Shown here one piece after another: positions 1-8,322 of a stretch of 41,612 nucleotides of DNA; positions within the stretch are counted from its first letter, which is position 1, and each line of letters opens with the position of its first letter. The DNA lies in the NCBI GenBank assembly GCA_937991435.1, contig CALKPY010000020.1, positions 1 through 41,612 on the forward strand. Reading direction: 5' to 3'. This DNA comes from an uncultured Acidimicrobiales bacterium. GTDB lineage: Bacteria; Actinomycetota; Acidimicrobiia; Acidimicrobiales; UBA10347. Made by a program: the position numbers and the translations under genes. The notes beneath the pieces are model-generated. The model was not told the DNA's origin. It was given only the letters and a program-made list of their open reading frames with translations, and searched no databases.

Positions 1-1
1 T

Positions 2-850
2 GCCCTGCGTGACGAGCAAGCGGGACAACCGTTCCCAATCTGCGAGGAACTCGGCGATCGGTCGCCGGGCTCCCTCGAAACGACCCAAGACGTGCCAGCC
101 TGCTCCGGCTGCCGCGACACCTCGCTGATCGTGTTCATGGAGCCCGACGTCGTCGAGGCAGCCATTGCGGCTGTACGAGCACGTGTTGAGCGGCTCGTCG
201 CTCGAAACGACAATGCATTGACATGGACCTATGTCGACCAACAAAGTGCCTACGACGAGTTCCATGAGATATTTGGCGACGATGACACCGTTATCAGTGT
301 GGTCGACGTAGCTGACATGCCCTCCAGCTTCCGCGTTGAGCTCGACGACCCGTTGACTGAACCTGAAATCGCCGAGCTGCGATCCGCACCAGGCGTGCTC
401 AAGGTGATTTCCCGGAACGCCCCCGACATGCCCGCACGCTTGCGGGTCGAAGCAGCAGGCATCGATACACCAGTTTCGGTAGACCAACAGCTCAGCGACG
501 GCTTCGCTTTTCAATCCAGCGACCTGCGTGGCCGGCGGGTGATCGTTGGCCGCCGGACAGGGCCTAACGGTCCTCTTCGAGACCTGGCCAAGATCAAACT
601 CGGCGATGTCGTCGAGGTCGAGACGGTGCTCGACAGTCAGAGCGGCACCGTCGCTGTTACCCGCTATGAAGTCACGAACCTCGACGCGGACACCCAAAAG
701 TACCCCGTGCTCAGCGACGATCGAGTCGACCTGTTGATCGTGTCTGAAGACCCCAACGATGCAGATAACCAGATCGGTATCTCGGCGACGCTCATCGAGC
801 TAGACGCCGAGGACTACGGGCTCGACGGTTTCGACGATCTCGACGACTGA
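2..850 (+). CDS. FtsX-type extracellular domain joined to a degenerate sortase-like domain (5' partial)
   Basis: The frame is open to the left edge, so the start is probably outside the window; a GTG at 92 and an ATG at 137 are internal options, but both would cut into or just before the first domain. Numbering from the first in-window codon, residues 41-137 look like the extracellular domain of FtsX-like permeases (YVDQQSAYDEF, then FGDD, then MPSSFRVEL). Residues 144-267 follow the sortase class E/F plan: an RLRVEAAGIDTPV opening, VIVGRR where sortases have GHR, PLRDLAKIKLGDVVEV as in the PFxxLdxLkpGDxI segment, and DLLIVSED where sortases have LTxxTC. The catalytic His is Arg-184, the catalytic Cys is Ser-248, and the usual Arg is also absent. 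A transpeptidase role is therefore unlikely; a structural or peptide-binding envelope role is inferred. The C-terminus is acidic. The domain calls are by eye, without a profile search. Confidence 0.6.
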   Translation, partial: ALRDEQAGQPFPICEELGDRSPGSLETTQDVPACSGCRDTSLIVFMEPDVVEAAIAAVRARVERLVARNDNALTWTYVDQQSAYDEFHEIFGDDDTVISVVDVADMPSSFRVELDDPLTEPEIAELRSAPGVLKVISRNAPDMPARLRVEAAGIDTPVSVDQQLSDGFAFQSSDLRGRRVIVGRRTGPNGPLRDLAKIKLGDVVEVETVLDSQSGTVAVTRYEVTNLDADTQKYPVLSDDRVDLLIVSEDPNDADNQIGISATLIELDAEDYGLDGFDDLDD

Positions 851-880
851 CAACCAGCACCAGCATCGTTGGGTGCCGGG

Positions 881-1411
881 TCAATCAGCGGCACAAACGG
901 CGGCGAACCCGGCCAGATGCGCAGCGAGCAGCTCCAACGACGCCGGGTCGACCATGGCGCCATCATCGTCAAGCTTGCTGCGATAGTCGCCAATACCAAT
1001 TGATGCAAGCAGCTTGACCGGCTGGTACGCCATGATCGCGTCGAAGTGACTTCGGAAGCTCTCCCCAGCCCGAGGACCCGGGGTCGTGACGACCATAGAC
1101 AGGCCCTTGCCCTCCCAGCTGACAGGCGGGCGGCTCAACCAGTCGACGACGTTCTTGGTGACCGCAGGAAACGACCCGTTGTACTCTGGCGAGAAGAACA
1201 TCAGACCATCTGACGATGCGGCCTTGTCATGCAACGCGACCACGCTGGCCGGCAGGCCCACCGACTCGACGTCGCCGTTGTATAACGGCAAGTCGCCCAC
1301 ATCGTGAAGCACAAGGTCCACGCCCGCCGCCGTCTGGGTTAATGCTGCTCGCGCTGTTGCTGCATTGACAGAGCCGGCTCTCAAGCTTCCAACGATTCCA
1401 ACGATGTTCAT
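881..1411 (-). CDS. NADPH-dependent FMN reductase family protein
   Basis: A 176-residue flavodoxin-fold protein. The N-terminus MNIVGIVGSLRAGSVN is the phosphate-binding loop typical of the family (GSLRxxSxN), and FSPEYNGSFPAVTKNVVDW at about residues 80-100 is the family signature for FMN contact. Members reduce FMN, quinones, azo dyes or metals with NAD(P)H in the cytoplasm; the substrate cannot be told from sequence. The ATG at 1411 was chosen because the fold begins exactly there; the frame extends 15 codons upstream but these have no family character. It is divergent from arfB and convergent with the upstream FtsX/sortase-like gene, so it is probably transcribed alone. Confidence 0.88.
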   Translation of the reverse strand: MNIVGIVGSLRAGSVNAATARAALTQTAAGVDLVLHDVGDLPLYNGDVESVGLPASVVALHDKAASSDGLMFFSPEYNGSFPAVTKNVVDWLSRPPVSWEGKGLSMVVTTPGPRAGESFRSHFDAIMAYQPVKLLASIGIGDYRSKLDDDGAMVDPASLELLAAHLAGFAAVCAAD

Positions 1412-1496
1412 CCGCGTATTCTCGCAGAACCAGCCCCGAAAACGGGACGGCCACAAAGGTTCGAGCTAGGTAACGACGACGACGAGCGACTTTGGG

Positions 1497-1502
1497 TATA
1501 TG
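1497..1502 (+). promoter_or_regulatory. Candidate -10 element for arfB
   Basis: TATATG or the overlapping GTATAT lies in the 163-bp divergent spacer between the FMN reductase gene and arfB, about 70 bp before the arfB ATG. A GGAG ribosome-binding motif follows at 1561-1564. No convincing -35 box was seen. Confidence 0.3.
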
Positions 1503-1574
1503 ACCCGTCGACGGGGTCTCTGTCATGCCTACCCTGGCCAGTGCCGGCGCCCGACCGAACGGAGCGAGCCCACC

Positions 1575-1982
1575 ATGCCCATCATCGTGCCAGCCCACTT
1601 CGTGATCCCTGACTCAGAACTCGACTGGCAGTACACGACCTCGGGCGGTCCAGGCGGCCAACACGCAAACAAGTCGAGCACCCGCGTGCAGCTCAGCTGG
1701 GACATCAGCGAGTCGGTCGTACTCACCGAAGATCGGCGCTCGAGGCTGATCGCCCGACTCGGCTCCGTCGCCCGAGTCGACGTTGCCGAGTCGCGCTCGC
1801 AACTCCGCAACCGAGATACCGCTGCCGAGCGCTTGACCGAGAAAATCATCGAAGCCCTCGCCACGCAGAAGAAGCGTCGCAAGACTCGCCCCAGTCGCAA
1901 CTCGCAGCGCCGCCGGGTTGAGGGCAAACGGCGAGACTCGCAAACCAAGAAACTCCGTCAGAAACCAACCCAATGGGACTAG
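1575..1982 (+). CDS. arfB: Peptidyl-tRNA hydrolase ArfB (YaeJ/ICT1 family ribosome rescue)
   Basis: A 135-residue release-factor-like protein. The catalytic GGQ lies at residues 27-29 in [20 protein letters not shown], which matches the ArfB/ICT1 family. The C-terminal tail is rich in Lys and Arg ([16 protein letters not shown]), as in ArfB, where it enters the empty mRNA channel of stalled ribosomes. It hydrolyses peptidyl-tRNA on non-stop complexes without needing a stop codon. The length is normal for ArfB and too short for a full release factor. ATG 1575 gives the usual N-terminus and has GGAG upstream; an in-frame ATG at 1500 would add an unrelated 25-residue extension. It is followed 40 bp later by the hydroxypyruvate-isomerase-like gene on the same strand. 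Confidence 0.93.
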   Translation: MPIIVPAHFVIPDSELDWQYTTSGGPGGQHANKSSTRVQLSWDISESVVLTEDRRSRLIARLGSVARVDVAESRSQLRNRDTAAERLTEKIIEALATQKKRRKTRPSRNSQRRRVEGKRRDSQTKKLRQKPTQWD

Positions 1983-2022
1983 CGACTGCGACACAGACGA
2001 TTCTGAGATCGGGTCACCAGCT

Positions 2023-2787
2023 GTGACGACGTTCAGCGCCAATTTGGGCTTGCTTTGGAACGACATCCCTCTCGCTGACGCAATCCACCGAGCAGCCGCC
2101 GCTGGGTTCGCCGCGGTCGAATGCCACTGGCCCTATGACCAGCCGCACGCCGAAGTCGCTCGAGCCCTGCGTGACACGCAGCTACCAATGCTCTCAATTA
2201 ATACCCGGCCCGGCGCAGCTGGAGAAGCAGGTCACGCAGCGATTCCCGGTCGCGAAATCGAAGCGCGCCTCGCAATCGATGAAGCTCTCAACTACGCGTC
2301 AAAAATTGCTGCCGAGTCAATACATGTTCTCGCGGGCATCACGCCACAGACGACCGATGGGTTTCTCGCGTTCTTCGCCAATCTGCGATATGCCTGCACC
2401 AAGGCCGCCGACCATGACATACAGGTGCTGATCGAGCCGCTCAACGCCGTCGACACGCCGGGCTACTACCTGCAAACTGTCGACGATGCGATCGGCGTCA
2501 TCGAAGCGGTGGACCGCCCAAATCTGCGGCTTCTGTTCGACTGCTACCACGCTCAGATCACCGAACCCGCTGTTTTTGACCGGCTCGACGAGATCGTCGC
2601 CACCATCGGCCACGTCCAGCTCGCGTCGGTTCCCGGCCGGTCAGAGCCGAACCGAGGAACGCCGAACTACAGCGAACTGTTCAATCGTCTGCACCAACTG
2701 GGGTGGACGCGTCCAATCGGCGCCGAATACCGCCCAAGCGGCGCCACGCCCGAAGACACTCTCGGCTGGATGACACAACTCAGCTGA
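2023..2787 (+). CDS. hyi: Hydroxypyruvate isomerase family protein (AP endonuclease-2-like TIM barrel)
   Basis: A 254-residue xylose-isomerase-like TIM barrel. Motifs that fit Hyi are VECHWPYD near the start, the metal-ligand Glu in QVLIEPLN, the LFDCYHAQ strand, GHVQLASVPGRSEPNRG and the final IGAEYRP. Hyi interconverts hydroxypyruvate and tartronate semialdehyde in glyoxylate use; related members act on other sugars, so the exact substrate is inferred. GTG 2023 starts the protein at the first barrel strand (TTFSANLGLLW). An in-frame ATG at 1918 would overlap arfB by 65 bases and add a charged non-homologous leader. The glycolate/malate synthase operon at the far end of the window is functionally related but about 34 kb away. 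The gene is convergent with the VWA gene. Confidence 0.75.
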   Translation: MTTFSANLGLLWNDIPLADAIHRAAAAGFAAVECHWPYDQPHAEVARALRDTQLPMLSINTRPGAAGEAGHAAIPGREIEARLAIDEALNYASKIAAESIHVLAGITPQTTDGFLAFFANLRYACTKAADHDIQVLIEPLNAVDTPGYYLQTVDDAIGVIEAVDRPNLRLLFDCYHAQITEPAVFDRLDEIVATIGHVQLASVPGRSEPNRGTPNYSELFNRLHQLGWTRPIGAEYRPSGATPEDTLGWMTQLS

Positions 2788-2811
2788 TGCCGCAGCACAC
2801 GAACTGTGCAG

Positions 2812-4287
2812 CTACAGCACCGCCTCGATGAACGTTTCGAGTTGGCGCAAATTACGAACTTCGAACAAACCATCGCAGTACTGCCCGTACTCGCTCACGA
2901 TCGAATCGCCGGTGTCCCAGTAGCTACCTGGCTCAGGGTTGAGCCAGAACACCTGCTTGGCGTTGCGTTTCATCTCTTGAATGATCCAGCTTTGCGCCGC
3001 GTGGTAGTTGTTACGCGCATCGCCCAGAATCATGACCGTGGTCTTTGGCGTGATCGCATTCATGTAGTTCTTTTCGAACACCTCAAACGCGTGCCCGTAA
3101 TCGCTGTGCCCATCGACCCACACCACATCAGCTTCGGTATTGACGCGATGCACCGCAGCAGTGATGTCATCGCCCCCATCAAAGAACTTGGTTACCTCGT
3201 CGAGCCCATCAATAAACACAAAAGCTCGAACCTTAGAGAACTGGCTGCTCATTGCGTAGACGAGATGGAGCGTGAACCGGGCGAACGCTGCCACCGAACC
3301 GCTGATGTCAGCAATGACGACAATCTCGGGTTTGGCCGGTCGAGGATGCTTGAACCGTGGCTCAGCCGGCACGCCGCCATAACTCAGCGAGCGGCGAATC
3401 GTGTTGCGAAAATCAAGCCCGCCCTTGTTCTTGTGGCGGCGCTTACGCGCCAAACGAATCGCGAGTTTGCGAGTCAGCGGGTAGATCGCCTTGCGCAGCG
3501 ACTCCATCTCATCGCGCGTCGCATGCATGAAATCGAGATCTTCGGGGAGCGGTTTACGCAGCGTCTTAGCCATGGCCTCGACTCCCCGGTCAGCGACGAG
3601 GCGCCGTCGAATTTCAGCTTCGATCTCTGACTTCATCTTCTCGACGCGTGATTCATATTCGTCACGAGCGAGGCGCTCGTCGAGCTTGCTCTGACCGCCG
3701 TTTTCTTGCTTGTCTGCTTCGAGCAGGCGCTCGAGTACAGCGTCGAGGTCGAGGTTACGTAGCGTGCGATAGAGGTAGTAGGTGCCACCGACGGGACGGC
3801 CCGGTTCCATGCCCGCAAACCGCTGCACGGCTTGACGTGCCACGGCGCGTTGCAGCGTCTGGTCTTCGCGCATCAGCGCCTGATAGAGCATTTCGGCGAG
3901 GTCTTCGTTGGACATGGCATCGCCGCCACCGCCGCCTTGCTCTTGTCCGCCGCCTTCGTTCTGCTCGTCGCCCTCTGCCGATGTGTCGTCGTCAGTGGCA
4001 TCGGAATCATCATCGGTGAGCGAGTACTCGGCGCCTCTCAGCGAGAAGTAGACCTCGAATACCGTCTCGAAGGCAGGCCAATGCTGATGGTTCTTGACGA
4101 GGGTCGACCCGAGTGCCCATTTGAACGAGGTGCGATCACCAATCGGAATCTCTCGAACTGCGTTCATTGCATCAAGATTCTCGGTGAGGCTCACCGGCAG
4201 ACCTGCTTGTCGAAGCTGCTGAATGAAGCCACCCATCAAATCGAGCAGCGGATCAGCCATCGCATCAGATGGCACAAGGTCGGTCAT
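2812..4287 (-). CDS. VWA-domain protein, CoxE-like
   Basis: A 491-residue protein with a C-terminal von Willebrand factor A domain. The metal-ion-dependent adhesion site is visible as IADISGS (DxSxS) at about residue 320, followed by VFIDGLDEV and VMILGDARNN. The N-terminal part has an acidic and Gly-rich linker at about residues 90-125 (SLTDDDSDATDDD, then GGGQEQGGGGG) and a Lys/Arg-rich helical middle (KRRHKNKGGLDFRNTIRRSL). CoxE-like VWA proteins work with MoxR AAA+ ATPases as chaperone pairs that insert cofactors or remodel protein complexes. The partner is here: the moxR stop codon lies 3 bp before this ATG. The client is unknown, and no carbon monoxide dehydrogenase genes are in the window. 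Confidence 0.85.
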   Translation of the reverse strand: MTDLVPSDAMADPLLDLMGGFIQQLRQAGLPVSLTENLDAMNAVREIPIGDRTSFKWALGSTLVKNHQHWPAFETVFEVYFSLRGAEYSLTDDDSDATDDDTSAEGDEQNEGGGQEQGGGGGDAMSNEDLAEMLYQALMREDQTLQRAVARQAVQRFAGMEPGRPVGGTYYLYRTLRNLDLDAVLERLLEADKQENGGQSKLDERLARDEYESRVEKMKSEIEAEIRRRLVADRGVEAMAKTLRKPLPEDLDFMHATRDEMESLRKAIYPLTRKLAIRLARKRRHKNKGGLDFRNTIRRSLSYGGVPAEPRFKHPRPAKPEIVVIADISGSVAAFARFTLHLVYAMSSQFSKVRAFVFIDGLDEVTKFFDGGDDITAAVHRVNTEADVVWVDGHSDYGHAFEVFEKNYMNAITPKTTVMILGDARNNYHAAQSWIIQEMKRNAKQVFWLNPEPGSYWDTGDSIVSEYGQYCDGLFEVRNLRQLETFIEAVL

Positions 4288-4290
4288 CGA

Positions 4291-5175
4291 TCAGGCCGGA
4301 GTCGTGAAAGCTTCGTCGTTCGAAGCGAATTCTTTGGTGGCCTTTTCGATGTCGGTGCGGTACTTGAGTAAGACGTTCGCCGTCTCGATCGCCGTCTCCG
4401 CGTCGACATGTTCAACGCCAAGCAGAACGAGCGTGCGAGCCCAGTCGAGGGTCTCAGAAACCGACGGGGCCTTGCGCAGGTCAAGGTTGCGCACTGTGCG
4501 CACGATGCGGGCGACCTGATCAGCCAGATTTGCGGTGATATCCGGAACCTTGGTCTGCACGATCTCGCGCTCACGTTCAAGTTCGGGATAGTCGAGATGC
4601 ATATACAGGGCACGCCGCTTGAGCGCTTCAGACAGCTCACGGGTGTTGTTCGACGTCAGAAATACCAGAGGTATCTGCTTGGCGGTAATCGTGCCCAGCT
4701 CAGGTATCGAGACCTGATAGTCGCTCAAGATCTCAAGCAGCAGAGCCTCGGTCTCAACTTCGACACGATCGACTTCGTCAATCAGCAACACAACCGGGTC
4801 TTCGCAGGTGATGGCTTCGAGAAGCGGACGGGTCAACAGAAACTCTTCGGAGAAGATGTCATCTTCAATCGTGCCCCAGTCGGCATCGCGCTCTGACTGA
4901 ATGCGCAACAGCTGCTTCTTGTAGTTCCATTCATACAACGCCTTGGACTCGTCGAGTCCCTCGTAGCACTGCAATCGAATCAGTCGGGCGCCGAGCATCT
5001 CGGCCACGCTTTTCGCCAGCTGAGTTTTGCCCGTACCGGCCGGTCCCTCGACAAGCACAGGCTTGCCAAGGCGGTCAGCTAGATAAACGACGCTGGAGAT
5101 GCCGTCATCTGCCAGGTAGTCAACTCCACTCAATCCGGAACGGACGGCTTCGACATCGGCGAAACGGTCAGACAT
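4291..5175 (-). CDS. MoxR-family AAA+ ATPase
   Basis: A 294-residue AAA+ ATPase. Walker A is GPAGTGKTQ at about residues 45-53, Walker B is [10 protein letters not shown], and sensor-type [17 protein letters not shown] follows. It opens with [22 protein letters not shown] and ends with a lid domain. MoxR ATPases couple ATP hydrolysis to maturation of protein complexes with VWA partners. ATG 5175 is preceded by GAGGAG, a good ribosome-binding site; a frame extension to 5244 would run through a strong leader hairpin and is unlikely. It forms a two-gene operon with the VWA gene and is divergent from the OmpA/fasciclin gene across a 196-bp spacer. Confidence 0.92.
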   Translation of the reverse strand: MSDRFADVEAVRSGLSGVDYLADDGISSVVYLADRLGKPVLVEGPAGTGKTQLAKSVAEMLGARLIRLQCYEGLDESKALYEWNYKKQLLRIQSERDADWGTIEDDIFSEEFLLTRPLLEAITCEDPVVLLIDEVDRVEVETEALLLEILSDYQVSIPELGTITAKQIPLVFLTSNNTRELSEALKRRALYMHLDYPELEREREIVQTKVPDITANLADQVARIVRTVRNLDLRKAPSVSETLDWARTLVLLGVEHVDAETAIETANVLLKYRTDIEKATKEFASNDEAFTTPA

Positions 5176-5192
5176 GAGACTCCTCACACAAC

Positions 5193-5217
5193 GACGGCGC
5201 CCCAGATGGGCGCCGTC
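5193..5217. promoter_or_regulatory. Perfect 10-bp inverted repeat in the moxR leader
   Basis: Arms GACGGCGCCC (5193-5202) and GGGCGCCGTC (5208-5217) pair perfectly around a 5-nt loop. On the minus strand the hairpin ends 17 nt before the moxR ATG, next to its ribosome-binding site. It could be an RNA hairpin that controls translation or a protein operator; it has no U-tract, so it is not a typical terminator. Confidence 0.5.
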
Positions 5218-5322
5218 AAGATCAACCCCGACAGTATCTCTCAACGTTTCGCGAATCCGAACCGAATTCGAAGGCTGTTGCTACTTCAATGATTTTGCAG
5301 CTCGGTCCGCTAGATTTCGGTC

Positions 5323-5345
5323 GGGTCAATCGGCCGATTCGACCC
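5323..5345. promoter_or_regulatory. Imperfect inverted repeat upstream of the OmpA/fasciclin gene
   Basis: Arms GGGTCAATCGG (5323-5333) and CCGATTCGACCC (5334-5345) pair with one bulged C. The element ends 26 bp before the GTG at 5372, and could be an operator or a leader hairpin for this gene. Confidence 0.35.
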
Positions 5346-5371
5346 AGAATTGCTTCGAGGACAAGAGAATC

Positions 5372-6505
5372 GTGGAAGACGAAGATACGGGCTTTTTCAT
5401 TCTGGTGTTGGGCGTACTCGCCGCAATATTGATGGTGGTCATCTGGTGGTTCATCCAAGATGACGATGGCCTGGCCGGACACCGCGTCGCTGCGGTGGCT
5501 CAAACCGAAGAAGTCGTAGCCGCCGACGATGACGCCGACGAGTCCCATGCCGATGACGACAGCGACGGCGACGGCGACGATCATGATGGCGACGACGTCG
5601 ACGCAGAGCCAGAGCCCGAACCAGAGCCCGAGCCCGAACCAGAGCCAGAGCCCGAGCCCGAACCCGAACCCGAACCAGAGCCCGAGCCCGAACCAGAACC
5701 CGAGCCAGAGCCAGAGCCAGAGCCCATCGTCGAACTCGACTCCGTCGTAGGCGTAATTGGCAATAACGCGCAACTCAGCGGTATTTCCGATGCCATCGAC
5801 GCAGCCGGCCTCACTCGCACCCTCGAGGCCGAGGGTCCATTCACCGTGTTAGCACCCTCGAATAGCGCTTTACTCGACATGAGCGACGTACGCCGTGAGC
5901 GTCTCCTGCGCCGCAGCGAAGCTCCGAACACGCTGACGTATCACGTCATCGAAGGCACGCTGACCGCCGAAGATATCGCTGCGGCAGTCCGCGACGCAGG
6001 CGGCTCGCTCGAAGTTCCCACCCTGCAAGGCGAGAGTATTCTCATCGAGGACATCCGCGGCGAGCTGGTCATCAATGGTTCAACTCGAGTGACCGCCGCC
6101 GATCAAGTTGGCGAGAACGGCATCGTGCACACCATCGACAGCGTTCTGGTCACCCGCGAAGCTGGCCTGAACCAGATCGTGGCCTTTGAACCAATCCAGT
6201 TCAACACCGGAAGCGCAGAGATCTCCGAGGAATCGCAAGAGACCCTCGACCGCGTCGTCGAAGCGCTTGAATCCAACGAGGTAGACGTCACAATCGAAGG
6301 TCACACCGACAACGCTGGCGACCCCACCGCCAACCAAGAACTCAGCCAGGCTCGCGCCGAGGCCGTTCTGGACTATCTCGTGAGCGGCGGTATCGACGCT
6401 GATCGGCTTACCGCCATCGGCTTTGGCGAGACTGATCCGGTCGCCGACAACGCAACCGGCCAGGGCCGCGCCGACAACCGTCGGATCGAGTTCGAGGTCG
6501 GCTGA
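5372..6505 (+). CDS. Membrane-anchored fasciclin/OmpA-domain envelope protein
   Basis: A 377-residue protein. One N-terminal membrane segment ([20 protein letters not shown], about residues 7-26) acts as an anchor. It is followed by an Asp-rich linker, then exactly 20 Glu-Pro repeats, then a fasciclin domain ([20 protein letters not shown], then TYHVIEGTL, then VHTIDSVLV). The C-terminal OmpA domain carries the peptidoglycan-binding consensus ([11 protein letters not shown], with [14 protein letters not shown] and NRRIEFEV). The EP stalk should be a stiff rod through the cell wall. OmpA-domain proteins occur in actinobacteria, for example ArfA of mycobacteria. GTG 5372 was chosen because GAGGACAAG lies just upstream and the membrane segment follows at once; the longer frame from 5174 has no signal. 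The role in wall anchoring or cell shape is inferred. Confidence 0.85.
   Translation: MEDEDTGFFILVLGVLAAILMVVIWWFIQDDDGLAGHRVAAVAQTEEVVAADDDADESHADDDSDGDGDDHDGDDVDAEPEPEPEPEPEPEPEPEPEPEPEPEPEPEPEPEPEPEPEPIVELDSVVGVIGNNAQLSGISDAIDAAGLTRTLEAEGPFTVLAPSNSALLDMSDVRRERLLRRSEAPNTLTYHVIEGTLTAEDIAAAVRDAGGSLEVPTLQGESILIEDIRGELVINGSTRVTAADQVGENGIVHTIDSVLVTREAGLNQIVAFEPIQFNTGSAEISEESQETLDRVVEALESNEVDVTIEGHTDNAGDPTANQELSQARAEAVLDYLVSGGIDADRLTAIGFGETDPVADNATGQGRADNRRIEFEVG
5606..5725 (+). repeat. (GAR-CCN)20 tract encoding (Glu-Pro)20
   Basis: Twenty in-frame Glu-Pro codon pairs with mixed GAG/GAA and CCA/CCC usage. The 6-bp period makes it prone to slippage and copy-number change. Confidence 0.95.
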
Positions 6506-6512
6506 CCCTGAA

Positions 6513-6560
6513 CGCCGCTGCGTAAATAGCCGTCACGCCGCTGCGTGAGCCATTGACGGC
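6513..6560 (+). terminator. Possible terminator after the OmpA/fasciclin gene
   Basis: The 118-bp gap before murJ holds two copies of CGCCGCTGCGT (6513-6523, 6536-6546) and an inverted repeat with arms GCCGTCA (6529-6535) and TGACGGC (6554-6560). There is no U-tract, so termination is uncertain. Confidence 0.3.
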
Positions 6561-6623
6561 TCGGGGCGGAACTACGCTCGTCGCCAACCGCAAGCCGTCG
6601 ACCTCGACGGTGGGGCCCTGCCC

Positions 6624-8279
6624 ATGAGCACCACAACACCCAGCGAAGCAATCGCCAGCAGCAGCCGCTCGTCGTGGCTGGTCGCTGCTGGCATCTTGTT
6701 AAGTCGCACCTCGGGAATCATTCGCGAAATCGTCCTGGGCGCGTTTCTCGGTGTCACGACAATCGCGGCTGAAGCCTTCGCGTTTGCGCTGACGGTGCCC
6801 AAAATGCTTCAGAACCTGCTTGGCGAGGGCGCCTTGTCCGCGTCGTTCATTCCCGTGTATTCACAATTGCTCGATGAGAACCCACGGGCTGCGCAACGCA
6901 CCGCCGGTGCGGTGTTTGGACTGCTTGCGGCGCTCGTAAGTTCACTCGTGCTGGTCCTCATGGTCGCGGCGAAACCCATCGTGCAACTCTTGGCCCGGGG
7001 AGCGTCAGCCCACCGCGTCGAGCTCATGGCCGACCTACTTCGCATCATGGCCCCCGGTGTTGGATTCATCGTGTTCGCGGCCTGGTGTCTCGGCGTCTTG
7101 AACTCACACCGGGATTTCTTTGTCTCGTACGTCGCCCCCGTCATCTGGAATGCCGCGATCGCTGGAGCGGTGCTCCTTTGGGCCCTTCAAACTGACGACA
7201 TCACCGATCTCGCCCGAGCTGCGGCGTGGGGTGTCTTCATCGGTGGTGTCGCACAGTTCGCGGTGCAGCTGCCAAGGGTGCTTCGGATCGCCGGGCCGAT
7301 TACTCCTAGTCTGCAACGCCACTCCCCCGAGATCAAAGCGGTGCTGGCGCGATTCGTTCCAGGTGTCGCTGGCCGCGGCGTGGTGACGCTCGGAACGTTC
7401 GTCGACCTTGTGCTGGCGCTATTCCTCGGCGTGGGAGCTCTCTCGGTTCTGGGCAAGGCGCAAACGTTGCTACTCATGCCTATCGCAGTGTTTGCCGCAA
7501 GCGTTGCAGCTGCAGACCTGCCCGAGTTGTCGCGATCGGCCCGCGGCGATGTATCCGCCCGAGCGGCCCACGTGCAAGCGTCGGCGCACCGAGTGGTCTT
7601 CTTTTTGTTGTTCAGCACCGTTGCGTTTATTGCTGGTGGCCGCAGCCTGGTTTCTGCCCTTTTCGAACGTGGCAAGACCAGTGCCGACGACACCATTGTT
7701 GTGTGGCTCACGTTGGCGGTCTTCTCAATCGGCCTGGTCGCCAGCGGCCTTTCCCGCCTGTTGCAATCCGCGTCGTTCGCACAGGGCGACGTTGCCGGTC
7801 CGGCACGGATCGCAGCGATCCGGCTCGGGGTCGCTGCGGTGATAGGCGCAGCGTTAATGTTTCCCGCTGATCGGTTCGTCGCCGTGGGCGGCGCCATCGA
7901 ACGCATTGATGATCTCGCCTTTGCGCCGCTGCCTGACGAACTCAAGGAAGTCGAGAACATGCACCGTCTCGGTGCAGTTGGCCTGGCTTGTGGCAGCGCA
8001 GTCGCCGCCTGGGTCGAGTTCGCACTGCTGCGCAAACGTCTCGGTTCGCTCGCAGCTCAGCTGCGAATTGGTAGTGCGGTGAAGAGGCTGCTTCCGTCCG
8101 CGGCCGTATCAACAGTGCTTTGTGTCGGGCTCACCGTGGCGACTTGGGACATGCATGGCCTCGTCGCCGCCCCGATCACAATCGGGATCTCCGGCGGCGC
8201 CTACGTCGCAGTCGCTCTCGCTCGGGGCAACCCCGCGGCGGCACAGCTAGTCGCCGCTGTCACCAGTCGTATCAGGTGA
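6624..8279 (+). CDS. murJ: Lipid II flippase MurJ (MviN family)
   Basis: A 551-residue polytopic membrane protein of the MOP superfamily. The N-terminus has the MurJ hallmark series: LLSRTSGIIREIVLGAFLG, then AEAFAFALTVPKMLQNLLGEGALSASFIPVYS. About 13-14 hydrophobic segments can be counted. MurJ moves lipid-linked peptidoglycan precursor (lipid II) to the outer face of the membrane. ATG 6624 gives the usual N-terminus after a short Ser-rich lead. The internal loop RIDDLAFAPLPDELKEVENMHRL, between late helices, is more charged than the rest. The terC gene starts 43 bp downstream on the same strand. Confidence 0.92.
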   Translation: MSTTTPSEAIASSSRSSWLVAAGILLSRTSGIIREIVLGAFLGVTTIAAEAFAFALTVPKMLQNLLGEGALSASFIPVYSQLLDENPRAAQRTAGAVFGLLAALVSSLVLVLMVAAKPIVQLLARGASAHRVELMADLLRIMAPGVGFIVFAAWCLGVLNSHRDFFVSYVAPVIWNAAIAGAVLLWALQTDDITDLARAAAWGVFIGGVAQFAVQLPRVLRIAGPITPSLQRHSPEIKAVLARFVPGVAGRGVVTLGTFVDLVLALFLGVGALSVLGKAQTLLLMPIAVFAASVAAADLPELSRSARGDVSARAAHVQASAHRVVFFLLFSTVAFIAGGRSLVSALFERGKTSADDTIVVWLTLAVFSIGLVASGLSRLLQSASFAQGDVAGPARIAAIRLGVAAVIGAALMFPADRFVAVGGAIERIDDLAFAPLPDELKEVENMHRLGAVGLACGSAVAAWVEFALLRKRLGSLAAQLRIGSAVKRLLPSAAVSTVLCVGLTVATWDMHGLVAAPITIGISGGAYVAVALARGNPAAAQLVAAVTSRIR

Positions 8280-8322
8280 TTCAGGTTCGCAATTTCCCGT
8301 CGAGCCGATATGAATATGGGCT

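Noticed and set aside
2806-3630. 274-codon open frame opposite the VWA gene
   Set aside because: Antisense to a gene with a clear MIDAS motif and a MoxR partner; no domain of its own.
8280-8322. Manganese riboswitch before the TerC gene
   Set aside because: Only 43 bp separate murJ from terC, too short for a yybP-ykoY element, and no conserved loop sequence is seen.
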